Assembly (NCBI GenBank): GCA_023614405.1 | Contig: CM042694.1 | Location: 354,596,010-354,660,009, forward strand | Direction: 5' to 3' | Length of the DNA: 64,000 nt | DNA from: Avena insularis | Taxonomy: Eukaryota > Streptophyta > Magnoliopsida > Poales > Poaceae | Shown here: one piece after another, positions 11,334 through 22,760 of the stretch | Position numbering within the stretch: the first letter of the stretch is position 1 | Layout: each line of letters starts with the position of its first letter | Notes under the pieces: generated by a model | Told to the model about the DNA's origin: nothing | Database searches by the model: none | What the model saw: the letters and a program-made list of their open reading frames with translations, nothing else | Made by a program: the position numbers and the translations under genes

Positions 11334-12128
11334 GAGTTGTATCAGAGCTCAGCAGTTACGATACCCCACAAGTCCAGCCTATAGGATAATCTAGCTAACG
11401 GCCGCAGTAGAGTGTCAAAACTATTTTATAAAATCGGTTGGATAGATCTGATTAGGTCTGCTTTTACTCCTTACCCTCTGCTATTCTCCTCTTACCTCTG
11501 CGTGTTTGAATCCGCTCTCTTCTCTCTCTTCGAGTCCAGGATTTCTCGTGGTTGGGTTCCATCGTACCTTCAGGTTTTCGCTTCCTCTTTTGGTAATGGT
11601 GTTGCTACATCCGGACTTCATGCTATCCGGGGAATCCTTCGTCTGGTGGGCTTCTCTTTGTTCCTAATTGTGCCTTCCGGTGTTTTCCGACGCGACGACA
11701 TCATCTACGCCAGATCCGATACAGAGTCTGCATCACTCCTTTGTTTACGAACCTCGATTGTTGAGATCTTCAGTCTGATTCCGAGAATGGTTGCACGCTT
11801 TTCTACTGATTGTGCAGAGTAATAGTTTGGGTGCGTGATGGATTGGCCCCCATGCTGACTACCCCTTGTATTCGCTTTTGTACATTGAAGTGGATGAGAA
11901 TGCATCGGTTCCCTCTTCCTATCGAAGCTAGAGGTGGCTTTATTTGTTGATACCTTTACCTTCGACCTTTTTGTTCCCGGAGTGCTCTCTCGACGATCAC
12001 GGACAACGACCTCTTGTTGGTGGTGTCGCGAGGATCTACACGAGGCGAGAAGATTCAGATCGCCACCCTTCTTCCCGGTACCATGAGGCGGATCTCGAGG
12101 GCGAGATCCATTGTTAGTGGTGTCGAAT
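11334..12128 (+). other. Interior of LARD-like element with primer-binding site
   Basis: TTGTATCAGAGC at 11337-11348 differs by one base from the tRNA-iMet primer-binding site. The rest is T-rich sequence without a recognisable protein domain. The 136-codon frame at 11412-11822 matches no family I know and is probably fortuitous. No clear polypurine tract precedes 12129. Confidence 0.75.
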
Positions 12129-15100
12129 TGTGGCGCCCCGCAAAAACCACTACTAGAAAATCACGTTGTTTCTGTGCATTGCATCATCATGACCGCATGC
12201 TCATGTCATCATGCCACTTTGCATTTGAGCATCGTCATCATCATGCATTTGTTTGTCTGAAACTATTTTCGAAAAACATATTTTTGTTTTCTAAATACCC
12301 CGCCTTATTTCAAAATTCAAAACCCGGGTCTCCGGATTATTTTGTTTCGTCTACCAATGGATTTCAAAAGCCCCGTTTAAAATAATAAAATATTTATTTT
12401 ATTTTTAGGGGCAGCCGTACCGGGCCGATCCGACCCAGTCGGCCACCCCCAGTACTAAAACCAGCCTAAATCCTAAACCCTTTTCTACCCAACCTATCCT
12501 ACCCAGCCCTCCCCTCCACCTCACTCCCACCACTCACAGCTTGCCACCTCACCCCTCCACCTCCCCTCACCAATCCCTTGTCGCCACATCAGCCCCTGCA
12601 CACTGGCGCCCCCACGCCTGCCCCGCCCCTGGCCCCACCACCTGCCTCACCCAGCTCCTAGCCTCACCCCACACCACCAGGGCACCTCCGCCTGTCTCGG
12701 GCCGACCACGCCGTCCCACCTCGGCCTCCACCCATAGCAGTCGCCAGCACCGCTCCGTCCACCGACCACGCCTCCCGTCCGCGAGCCTCGCCGCCCCAAC
12801 CTCCTCGAGCCCGAGCTCGCCGCCCTCGCCTCGATCTCCGCCACCAATCTCCGTGCTGCCGCCGGCCCGCCATACCCCTCCCCGCTGCATGGATCTCCGC
12901 CGCCGCCGGCGTCGTCCTCGACCTCGCTCCCCACCGGCCCGTGCCTCTCTCGGCCTCCCTCTCCCTGATCGCGTGACCCTGCTCGGTCCTCTGCAACCGC
13001 CGCCCAGGAGCCTCCCCCCCGTCGTAGATCGCCCTGCCAGCGCCACCGCCGCGGGATCCTCTCTGCCTGGACCTCGCCGTCCTCCCCTTCCCGCGCCGCC
13101 GGGACCTGCGTCTCCGGCCGCCCTCGGTCGCCCCCGCCCGTCCTCTGGTCGTGGCCGCCGCGACCTCCCGGCCTCCCCCTCCTGCGCGTCGCCCGGCAAC
13201 CGCCGCCTCTACCGGGTCACTGTCCGCCGTCGCCCGTGTGGTCGTGACCGTGTCCATCAAGTTTTTGTCTGTTGGCTTCGTGGGACACCAAGTCAGCGGC
13301 CCCGACAAGGCCTTCCAAGCCGTCCCGTTCCGGTGTCCTCACCGACTTCTAGATCAGCCGTGTGGCTCCCCTCTTTTGTTTGTCTTGCCACAAGTTAGCC
13401 GAACGCATGAGGCCATGAACCCTTCAAATATTTGTGACAACAAGCTCGACACCGACAACCGAGTGGAATCCCGAGTACTTCGTCATGGAAACTAGGGGTG
13501 ATGACGCCGAATCGACAAGATCTACCTCACGGAGCGGCGAACCCCCGGACCCGGAGCATCCCTGGACACCAAGATCTACCGGCGGCCCGACCAAGACCCG
13601 AAGACCGATCCCGGAGTTCGAAGACCGACCCTGCCGAAAACTGAACCCTGGCGCGCCAAGTTCTTCACCCCGAACGCCAAGTCCGACCCGATCCGCGGAC
13701 CCGACAAGACCTTCGCAACGACGATCGACACCGACCAGGACGAATCCGATGCGCCCCGACGCCGCACCAAGTTCTTCTTCGCGGAATGCCAAGATCTACT
13801 CTGTTATCCGAGAACGAACCCGCCGAGACTGAACCCCAGATCCGGACCCTGAGACCCGACCCCGAACCCCTCGGAGCCCAAGTTCGCCGAACCCTAATGT
13901 GATTTCCCTATCCGAGACCCCCGTTATTTTTATAATATGACATTATCGTCTGTCGCATATTAAATTGTTCATACTCGCATGCATATTTGTGTGGTTTGGG
14001 GGCATTATGCCGATTCACCTCTTAATTAAATATGGAGACCATATGCGGACATTTCCAGTCTCATATTGGTTCCATTTAAATTTGTGTAGCGAACCGGTGA
14101 TATAATTTTGCCTTGTTAAGACCACATTTAAATTGCGGGGTATCTAGAACAACTATAACCATATACTTAATTGTCGGGACCCCGTTTCCGCTTAATGTGG
14201 CCTAGTTGCATCGCACAATTGCCATGTCATACATCATACATGCATCATGCCCGATCTTTTGCCGTAGTATTAAATAGTGCCTTCGGTGTTTCTTCTAGTG
14301 CTTTGCTTCTTCACGGATTAGGCCGATGAGTTGATGCGAGTATCGACCCGATCTTCGGATGAACCTTCGGCAATGTTTTCAGGCGAGCATCTCCCCCTTT
14401 CTACCTATCTTACTTTTATAGTATTTATTCCCTCCTGTTGATCTATTGCTATCTGTGTTGCGATGCTCTAGTTTTCGTGCCCGTGATATTTCTTGCAGCC
14501 TTATATTGCCATGGACACATCCTATTACCTGTTGTTTGGTAGATAGTTGGACTTGCGCGTCGTAGTCGCTTGCTCAAGTGCTGTTGTGTGTCGCCAAGTA
14601 CCACAGTTGTTGGATTATGGCCGCATGTTTAATGTTGGAGTTGATCAAGACTTTATTTACCGTTTAATAACTAAAATTGAAGTAGGTAATGCAGAGGCAC
14701 CGGTGGGTGATAGACAATATTTGGTTTCCGACCGCTCACTGGTGTCCCGTAGGACCCCGAGTTCTTGACACCTGTTCCGAGATCGAGCGCTAACCACATG
14801 TGGGATGTGGGAACCCCATCGATTAGTACGTGATTTCAAAGTATTGTCTTTGGGGCCACAACTAGTTTGAGGTTTTATTTACTATTCTATACTTATGCCA
14901 TGCTTTATCGCTTTATTTAAATTGTGCGATGTCTTGCACTTTATTTAGGATCGGGACACGTTTTAGTATCGACAAGCCAGTCATCTTTCGGGTTCCCGAT
15001 CGTTCTGACCGTCCACCCAAACCCCGAGTCCGTCTCGAGACCGCCGACTTCGCTATGGTAGACTTAGTGGGGTGGCCCCATGTACTTGCTTTGGGTCCAG

Positions 15101-16160
15101 GAAACGTCATGACTTAGGCCCCGCCGACATACCGATGGGTGTATGTTAACCGATCCGCAAAAGGGTCGAAGTGCGTGTGGATACTTTGGTGCACCCTCGA
15201 GGTTAAATCTTTCAAAAGCCGTGTCGCGGTTATGGACGACTTGGAGCACAGTTCTCGATCATAGACAACTATAACTAAAGTTTACTGTTATAATTTGACT
15301 TGTATCCGATATGACTAGTAATCAGCTTCACTACAACGGAATGGCTAAATAAAAGTACCAACCACTGCTGGGTTTTGGGATATCTCATGCTAATCGTATC
15401 TGACTAGTAAGTGTTGCCACTACAACGGAATGGTTAACTAAAACTGCCCACTGCTTATTATATCAGGATGACTCATGCTATCTATATTGGACTAGTAATT
15501 GCCGCAACTATAACGGAATGAATAAAACTGCCAACTGTGTGAGTTCCTCGTTTGGTCTCGAGGGGGAAATACCAGGATGGGTATGTTTGGTGGTAGTATC
15601 AGGTTGGTTCCGAATAGGTCTTTCTTACCCCCTCTGATAGCCGCCATTTGCATCGAGTCTCTATAGGTTGTTTAGTGCATGCTGCGCTGCCGCTTCAGTC
15701 CACCATACCTATGTAGGCGAGGACCGCCGAATTCTAGTCTCGCTGCAATCGGCCTCGATCGACCGCTCTCTTTTTCCTTTGCCCTTTGTCGGCACCCCTT
15801 TGTTTAAGCAGGTTTTGAGATCGACGTCATAGCGTGGTTACCCTTCCGCTTGGCTCGGGCAGGTTATGGACGCCATTGGTTATTCTCGGGGCTCTTAGCT
15901 CAATTTGCATCTTGTCCGCATTTCGGACGCCGTATCGCTTTCAAGGTGATTTGGATCTTTGTCAGATATCTGTATTCTTGACTCATGGAGTCGTTGTTGT
16001 ATATATCTGTTCTGTGGGTTCCATCGTGGACTATTGTGTAATGATATTACTTCGTTTTCCACCCGCACGCAAGTGCCTGGTGGGCACCTTTGAATCGTTT
16101 CTATGCGGGTTTGGCGGGAATCGCTAAAACTTGCATAGGGCCGATTCTGAGGGTGTTACA
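12129..16160 (+). repeat. 3' LTR of LARD-like element
   Basis: 4032 bp. It is colinear with the 5' LTR, and most differences are small indels. The triplicated unit is at 15312, 15402 and 15490. It ends GGTGTTACA and is followed by the target duplicate ATGGG. Confidence 0.9.
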
Positions 16161-16165
16161 ATGGG

Positions 16166-16882
16166 CCAATTCCCGGAGGGGAAAAGGCCCAAGAGGAGAT
16201 CCCACCCCTAGGAAGGGCCTAGGGGGTGGCCGGCGGCCCTAGTGGGCCTTCCCCCACGTGGGGCCCATGGTGGGGGCTGGCCGGCGCACCACCCCACGCC
16301 TCTCCCATGATTAGTCCCACCCCGGGACTTTGAGGGAGGGTGTACCCCCTCCTTCCCCTATATATAGTTGGGTATTTGGCCTAAAAAAATACACCAATAA
16401 TCAATAAAGGTCTCCCCACTTTTGGGAGGACCTCTAATTGATATTTTCTCTCTCCCCCTCTCTCTCGTGATCGTGGTCCCAAGTCTGGACTGCGAGAACG
16501 AGAGACATTTTCACCGCGGAGCGCCGTCGCGCTGCGGGATTCGGATCCGGGAGCTCTACTTCCGCAACTGCTGCTGGATCAGGGAAGCGGGAGTCATCAT
16601 CAGGCACCGGATGTGTGTAACTCCCCACGAGGTGTCGCACTTGAGGCAATCAAGTCATTGGAGCCAGAAGGAGCGCAAGGACTTCATCATGACCTTGAGG
16701 TCGGCTTCGGCTCGTCTACATCAACCACGCTCTCCTGAGCGTTGACAACGCTTTTCGGTCTTCAAGGGTAAGTTCACGAAAAGACCCTCACGTTACTATA
16801 TTACTAATAGATAGGTCTTGGCAGCTTCAGGGTTCAAGGGCGTAGTGTAAAATTTATTGTTTTCATGCGCGGAACCCCTACA
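16166..16882 (+). repeat. 5' LTR of Angela-like element, second part
   Basis: This continues the LTR after the LARD-like insertion and ends at CCCTACA. It holds the TATATATA box (16359-16366) and an AATAAA-like signal (AATCAATAAAGG near 16398). It pairs with 39215-39812 of the 3' LTR, which has lost nothing but carries the Athila insertion at GCGCG. Confidence 0.9.
16359..16366 (+). promoter_or_regulatory. TATA box in Angela-like 5' LTR
   Basis: TATATATA sits in a CCCC-flanked context, with the same box at 39285-39292 in the 3' LTR. It is the likely core promoter of the element. In this copy it is separated from the LTR start by the 8.9-kb insertion. Confidence 0.5.
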
Positions 16883-16883
16883 G

Positions 16884-16895
16884 TGGTATCAGAGC
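16884..16895 (+). other. Primer-binding site, tRNA-iMet type
   Basis: TGGTATCAGAGC begins two bases after the LTR end. It is complementary to the 3' end of initiator methionine tRNA, the usual primer of plant Copia elements. Confidence 0.9.
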
Positions 16896-17604
16896 TAGAT
16901 CTATGCGTAGTAATGCTAGTATGGGTAGAACACACGAGATGTAGCATGTGGGCGTTGATCTTTTAGTTGTTACCCTCCCACGTGTACTTGTGTATACCGC
17001 AGTAATGCTTGATGAAGCGGCCCCCAACCGACTTTACGCGTTCATTCGCTAAACGTCGGTGACGGCGGATGGAGATCACGACGTGAAGGACCATATCACA
17101 TAGCATTTACATTCAATGTTATTTTTTGTATATCTTATTGTGTGCTAGTATTAGATACTCGACGGTAGCCTAATAAGATGATCCCTGTTAAAATTACCAA
17201 CGATTGTGTTCCTCCTTAGTGTGCACCACCAAGAAAGTTCTTTGGTATGAGGCAGGCTGTGATGATCGGGTGTCAGACATATGTACGTTCACATACAGTG
17301 GGTGCAAGCCATGTTGCACAGCGAAAACACTAAGGTTGAGTTGGCGAGCCTAGCATGTACAGACATGGCCTCGGAATGCGGATGGTCGAAAGATCGAGCA
17401 CGAGTCGCATGAATGATGTGACCAACATTTAGCGTCCACCCTTGAACCCACATTGATGGTCGTGATGATCGGGGGAGATGTGGCTGATAGGGGTCGTGTT
17501 ATGACTAGGAACCCTCACTAGGGATAGGTGTTTCTGAGTGGAGTTATTATTAACTCATTTAATTATAAACTTAGTCTGAATTCCTTTTGCAATTATAAAT
17601 ATAG
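16896..17604 (+). other. Leader of Angela-like element
   Basis: Untranslated leader between primer-binding site and gag. Blocks such as AAGATGATCCC, GTGCACCAC-AAGAAAGTTC and GAGCCTAGCATGTA recur in the leader at 63430-63720 of the other Angela-type element, though this leader is shorter. No ORF of note. Confidence 0.7.
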
Positions 17605-17643
17605 ATGGGGCCTTTCGTGTTGACAATTGATTGGTTAGAAGGA

Positions 17644-18534
17644 TGTAACATCCCAAAACTTTAATCCAAGGTTATTAAGATCCAAATCATCAAAATTAGG
17701 GTTAACAAAAACTTTTCCAATTAAAATTACTAAAGCATTCATGTGTGTGTGCATTTAAAATATGAGTTGTTTGAATTGCCATGGTTCTGTGATCCATTGA
17801 TTGTAAAATGATTATTAGGTGAAATAAACATCATCTAAATCATTCCCAAACATTTCCCAAAGAAAAACAACTCCAAATGAATAAATGAAGTGAATGGTCA
17901 TTTTGGCTAAATTAACTATCATGCCTACTTTAGCTATTCCTAGTATTCAAAACCTAACAGAAACAATGATGGATCTTTGCACCCCTTGCTAGTACACATA
18001 ATGAGGTACCAAAGACCACTTTGTGATCTGCCAAAAACATTCAAACACTATTTTTAAATGGCATTTGAAAATTGAATCTATTTCATATGGAAAGATCCCA
18101 CTATTTCAAAAACCACTCAAACAAGCTCAAATTTCAAAACCCAAGCACCCACAGAGTCTCAAGCTTAGTACTAGCACACCCACCAAAAATCTTTTCAAAA
18201 TTCAAAAAGGAAGTTCTTGCGGCCATTTCATCAAACACTTGGCCGGCAGGGTTTAAACTCTAATTATAGCTTACTGTTTACTATAGGGTTTTGCCCCCAT
18301 TTGACCCCCATTTGCTCCCACTGTCTCCAAATGATCTAACCAAGACCTAACTACCCCATATCCTACCCCCTAGTGGCAAGGCCAGGCCATGCCGAGCACC
18401 AACTCACCGGCCGACCATGCCCTCACCCCAGCAGACCACCTCCCTCTCTCTCACCATGTCTAGCAGCTAGCCAGGACCTCACCGCCACCCTCTGTCCCCT
18501 CCCCGAGCCAGGCCAAGCCATGGAACACCCCCAG
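17644..18534 (+). repeat. Truncated 5' LTR of chromovirus
   Basis: Nearly identical to 22761-23637 (from TGTAACATCCC to the CACCCCCAG at the break). At about 18534 it jumps into gag. Relative to the 3' LTR roughly 3 kb of LTR plus the leader is missing. The outer end and target duplicate are intact, so the loss is an internal deletion after insertion or a defect carried from the parent. Confidence 0.88.
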
Positions 18535-18569
18535 CGCCCTTGCTGGCCATGCGATCACACACTGTGCCT

Positions 18570-19680
18570 GACACCCGAGATGCAATATGATCCATGGTCA
18601 AGTGATGACATGGGAAGCTTTCAAGACAAAGTTCAGCCGCACCCACGTGCCGCAAGGTTTAGTCACAAGACTAAGAGATGAGTTTCGCGACTTGAAGCAA
18701 GGCAGAATGACTGTGGTGGAATACCGTGATAGATTCCTGTCACTTGGCAGATATGCACCTGATGAGATCAACACGGAGGCCAAGAAGAAGGAGAGATTCT
18801 TGAACGGACTGCATGATGAGATGCAGACTGTCCTCGTCAATATCCGTTTCGAGGATCTCGAAGAGCTAGTCGACTCTGCCATTCAGATGGAAGGGAAGAT
18901 TAACCAGGCAAACGACAACCACAAGCGTCGTATGATGCAGCAATCAGGATCCAGCAGTCACCAGAAGTACCGTCCCAACCCCTCACCAGGATATGCACCA
19001 AGGAACAACCGACCCCCAATGTCTCGCCCAAGCTACCCCAACCATAGCAGAGGCAATGTGAAGTCCGGAGGAAACAATCACAACTCCAGCAATGCCAACA
19101 CTTTCAATTGTGCCCCTCCCAAGAGCAACAACAACAACACTGCACCCAGAACTGGCAGCAATGATGTGCCTGTCGCAGCCAAGGACAAGTCCCAAATCAC
19201 TTGTTTCGAGTGTGGAGTGAAGGGTCACTATTCCAATGAGTGTCCCAAGAAGACTGCCGCCTCTGCCAATGTGAATGCCCCAGCTCAACAGCAGCGTCGT
19301 GTTCAACCAGGGAGAAGGTTTGCCCCAGGGAACCCTCACAACTGCAACGGTCGTCTTTTCCACATGAACACCGAGGAAGCTCAAGAAGCGCCAGACGTAG
19401 TGCGGGATATGTTTTCTGTCAACTCAGTTTTAGCAAGAGTATTGTTTGATTCGGGAGCATCGCATTCATTTATCACCGAAGAATTTGCATGCACTAGTAA
19501 GATTCACCCAACCAACCTGAAGCATGTCATGATAGTTCAAATCCCGGATCAACTACAAAAGCTAGAAAAATTTGCAAAGCTGTACCTATCAGAATACATG
19601 GGATAGATTTTTATGCCAACCTTATAGTACTTGGAACCAAAGGATTGGAAGTAGTACTAGGTATGGACTGGATGTCAAGG
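18570..19680 (+). pseudogene. Chromovirus gag and protease, N-terminus missing
   Basis: The open frame 18587-19606 (339 codons) starts inside gag: TWEAFKTKF (residues 8-16), MTVVEYRDRF and ERFLNGL are retrotransposon-gag motifs. An Asn/Pro-rich linker leads to a CCHC zinc knuckle (C206 FECGVKGHYSNEC), which binds RNA. The protease active site is D288-S-G-A. A TAG stop lies at 19604-19606. The frame continues as protease C-terminus (VLGMDW) to about 19676, where a 1-base shift moves the coding sequence into the pol frame. The true gag start is lost in the deletion at about 18534-18570. Confidence 0.85.
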
Positions 19681-22600
19681 CACTGATAGACTGTGCTAAG
19701 AAAGCCATCACCATGACTAGTAGTTCTAGAGTAACAGTAGAGCATATATCTAAAACCTTACCCCGCCAATTCAAGTGCAATAAGAGTCTAGCCCTACCTA
19801 CCATAGACCAAGTAAGAGTAGTCTGTGAATACCCCGACGTATTCCCAGATGAATTGCCAGGTATGCCCCCGGATAGGGATATTGAGTTCATTATCGAACT
19901 AATCCCCGGAACCGGACCCATAGCCCAGAGACCCTATAGCATGAACCCCTCAGAGTTAGTGGAACTAAAGAAGCAGTTGGATGCCATGTTAGAAAAAGGC
20001 TTGATTCAACCAAGCGCATCGCCATGGAGATCACCAGTGTTATTCATCGACAAGAAAGATGGAGGCAATCGTTTGTGCACAGATTACACAAAGTTGAATG
20101 ACGTCACCATCAAGAACAAGTACCCTTTGCCAAAGATAGAGGATCTATTTGATCAATTGACTGGAGCCCAGGTATTCTCAAAGATTGATCTTAGGAGTGG
20201 TTATCACCAACTTAACATTCGTGCAACGGATATTCCGAAGACCGCCTTTACTACTCGCTATGGTTTATACGAGTATACGGTTATGTCTTTTGGATTAACC
20301 AATGCCCCTGCTTATTTCATGAATCTCATGAATAAGATCTTTATGAATTTCCTAGATAAGTTTGTAGTTGTGTTTATCGACAACATCCTTATCTACTCAA
20401 GTCGGGAAGAGCATGAGCAACATCTGAGAATCATCCTAGAAACCCTGAGAGAGCATCAGGTATATGCCAAGTTCAGCAAGTGTGAGTTTTGGCTGAAAGA
20501 AGTAGGATTCCTAGGACATATTGTGTCTACCGGAGGAATCTCTGTTGATCCCGCCATGATCAAAGATGTCGAAGAATGGGAAGCCCCAACCACTCAAACC
20601 CAAGTCCGTGCATTTCTCAGATTAGCGGGATACTACCGCAAGTTCGTCGAAGGATTCTCGAGCATCGCCAGACCCATGACCCAATTGTTGAAGAAGGACA
20701 AGAAGTTTGAATGGACTGACAATTGTGAAACTAGTTTTCAGGAGCTGAAGAAGAGATTGATATCAGCCCTGATATTGATCATGCCAGACATCAAGAAGCC
20801 GTTTGATGTATATTGTGATGCATCCAAGATTGGTCTAGGATGTGTATTGATGCAAGAAGGCAAAGTCATCACTTATCTGTCTCGACAACTGAAGCAGCAT
20901 GAGCAGAACTATCCGACCCATGATCTTGAATTAGCAGTCGTAGTGCTGGCATTGAAGACATGGCGTCATTATCTGATGGGTAATCGCTGTGAGATTTACT
21001 CAGATCACAAAAGCTTGAAGTATATTTTCACTCAGAAGGAGCTGAATATGAGGCAAAGGAGATGGATAGAGTTAATCAAGGATTATGACCTTGACATTCA
21101 CTATCACCCCGGCAAAGCCAATGTGGTAGCGGATGCTCTTAGCAGGTTGTCGTGTAGGCTAAACACCATGATCAAGGAGAAGCAGCCCAGTTTGTATGAA
21201 GAGTTGGAGCAGTTCAGAACTGAATTAGTTAGCAAAGGATTCTTAGTTAGAATTGAACTTCATCCCACCTTGATTAGCCAAATCAAGGAAGCCTAGAAGG
21301 GAAATGAAAGTATCGACGGAATCAAACGTCGTATTGGTATAGGGAAGGTACCTGGCACTGAAGATGAAGAAGGAGTACTGTGGTACAAAGGACGTATCTG
21401 TGTGCCAGCAGATTCAGAGTTGAAGCAAGTTATCATGAAGGAAGCTCATGATACTCTTTATTCTATCCACCCTAGAGGAACGAACATGTATCAAGATTTG
21501 AAAGAGCAATTTTGGTGGCACAAGATGAAGAGGAAAATCGGAAGCTACATCGCCAAGTGTGACATCTGTCAAAGAGTCAAAGCAGAGCATCAGAGATCTG
21601 CAGGACTGTTGCAACCATTGCAGATTCCGGAATGGATATGGGATTCCGTCGGAATGGACTTTATCACCGATTTACCTACCTCTAGTAGGGGAAATGACTC
21701 AATCTAGGTCAGAGTTGATAGACTGTCCAAGGTAGCTCACTTTATACCTGTCAAGACTACCTACCAGAGTGCAAAGCTAGTAGAGCTGTACATTGCTAGG
21801 ATTGTTAGTCTGCATGGAACCCCCAAGACCATAGTATCAGATCGAGGAACCCAGTTTACCTCGAGATTTTGGTAGGAAGTGAAGGAAGGATTAGGCACCA
21901 AGTTGAATTTCAGCACCGCTTATCACCCGCAAACTGATGGACAGACTGAGAGAGTCAACCAGATCCTAGAGGATATGTTAAGAGCTTGTGTGTTAGAGTA
22001 TGGATCAAAATGGGAAGACTGGCTGCCTTTCACAGAATTCTCATATAACAACAGCTATCAAGCTAGTTTGTAGATGGCACCATTTGAGTTCCTATATGGA
22101 AGAAAGTGCCGTACCCCTTTGAATTGGTCGCAAGTAGGAGAGAGTCAGATATCTGGACCCGACATTCTCCGAGAAGCCGAAGAGAAAGTTCACAAAGTCC
22201 GTGAGCACCTGAAGACCGCCCAATCCAGACAGAAGAGTTATGTTGACAAGAGAAGGAGATACCTGACTTTCAATGTCAGAGATTTTGTATATCTCAAGGT
22301 TTCACCGTTGAAAGGAACCCAACGCTTTAGTCTGAAAGGAAAGTTAGCCCCTAGATATATCAGGCCCTTCAAGATTCTGAACCGTCGAGGAGAAGTATCG
22401 TATCAACTGGAACTACCTGAAGAGATGTCAGCCATCCACAATGTGTACCATATCTCGTTACTTCGCAAATGCCTGGAAGTGCCGGAGAAGACTGAAGTTT
22501 TCAAGAACATCGATCACAGAGCTGTGGAGATCAACAATGACCTGATGTATCGTGAAGTGCCCATCCGTATCTTAGAAGAAGCTTACAGAACCACCAGGAC

Positions 22601-22712
22601 CAGAAGTATCAAATTTCTCAAGATTCAATGGAGCAACCATACCGAGGAGGAAGCCACTTGGGAGCGACAAGATTACATAAGGACAGAGTTCCCAGATCTC
22701 TTTAGTTCCTAG
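19680..22712 (+). pseudogene. Chromovirus pol: RT, RNase H, integrase, chromodomain, with four stops
   Basis: One reading frame covers 19686-22712. Reverse transcriptase spans roughly 19940-20560. Its catalytic box reads F-I-D-N (N at 20382-20384) where F/Y-x-D-D is needed, so the polymerase is dead. RNase H follows ([21 protein letters not shown] near 21130). Integrase has the CDIC zinc pair, MDFITDL, SDRGTQF and the HPQTDGQTERVNQ glutamate region. The C-terminal chromodomain (about 22560-22700, ILKIQWSNH-like with EEATWE) would direct integration to marked chromatin. TAG stops lie at 21294, 21705, 21873 and 22071. The last ORF piece ends naturally at 22712. Confidence 0.9.
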
Positions 22713-22746
22713 TTTTCTTTGTAAATCTCGGGACGAGATTTTGTTT

Positions 22747-22760
22747 AAGGGGGGAAGATT
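22747..22760 (+). other. Polypurine tract of chromovirus
   Basis: AAGGGGGGAAGATT abuts the 3' LTR start at 22761. Confidence 0.85.

Larger units (their letters stand above)
7238..16160 (+). mobile_element. LARD-like LTR retrotransposon, 4.1-kb LTRs and 0.8-kb interior
   Basis: LTRs 7238-11333 and 12129-16160 start TGTGGYGCCCCGC and end GGTGTTACA. The target duplication ATGGG is at 7233-7237 and 16161-16165. The interior is only 795 bp and has no gag or pol. It is therefore non-autonomous, like the large retrotransposon derivatives (LARDs) of Triticeae, but with an extreme LTR-to-interior ratio. LTR motifs shared with the chromovirus at 17644-26658 suggest a Tekay/Del-like gypsy parent. Confidence 0.9.
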
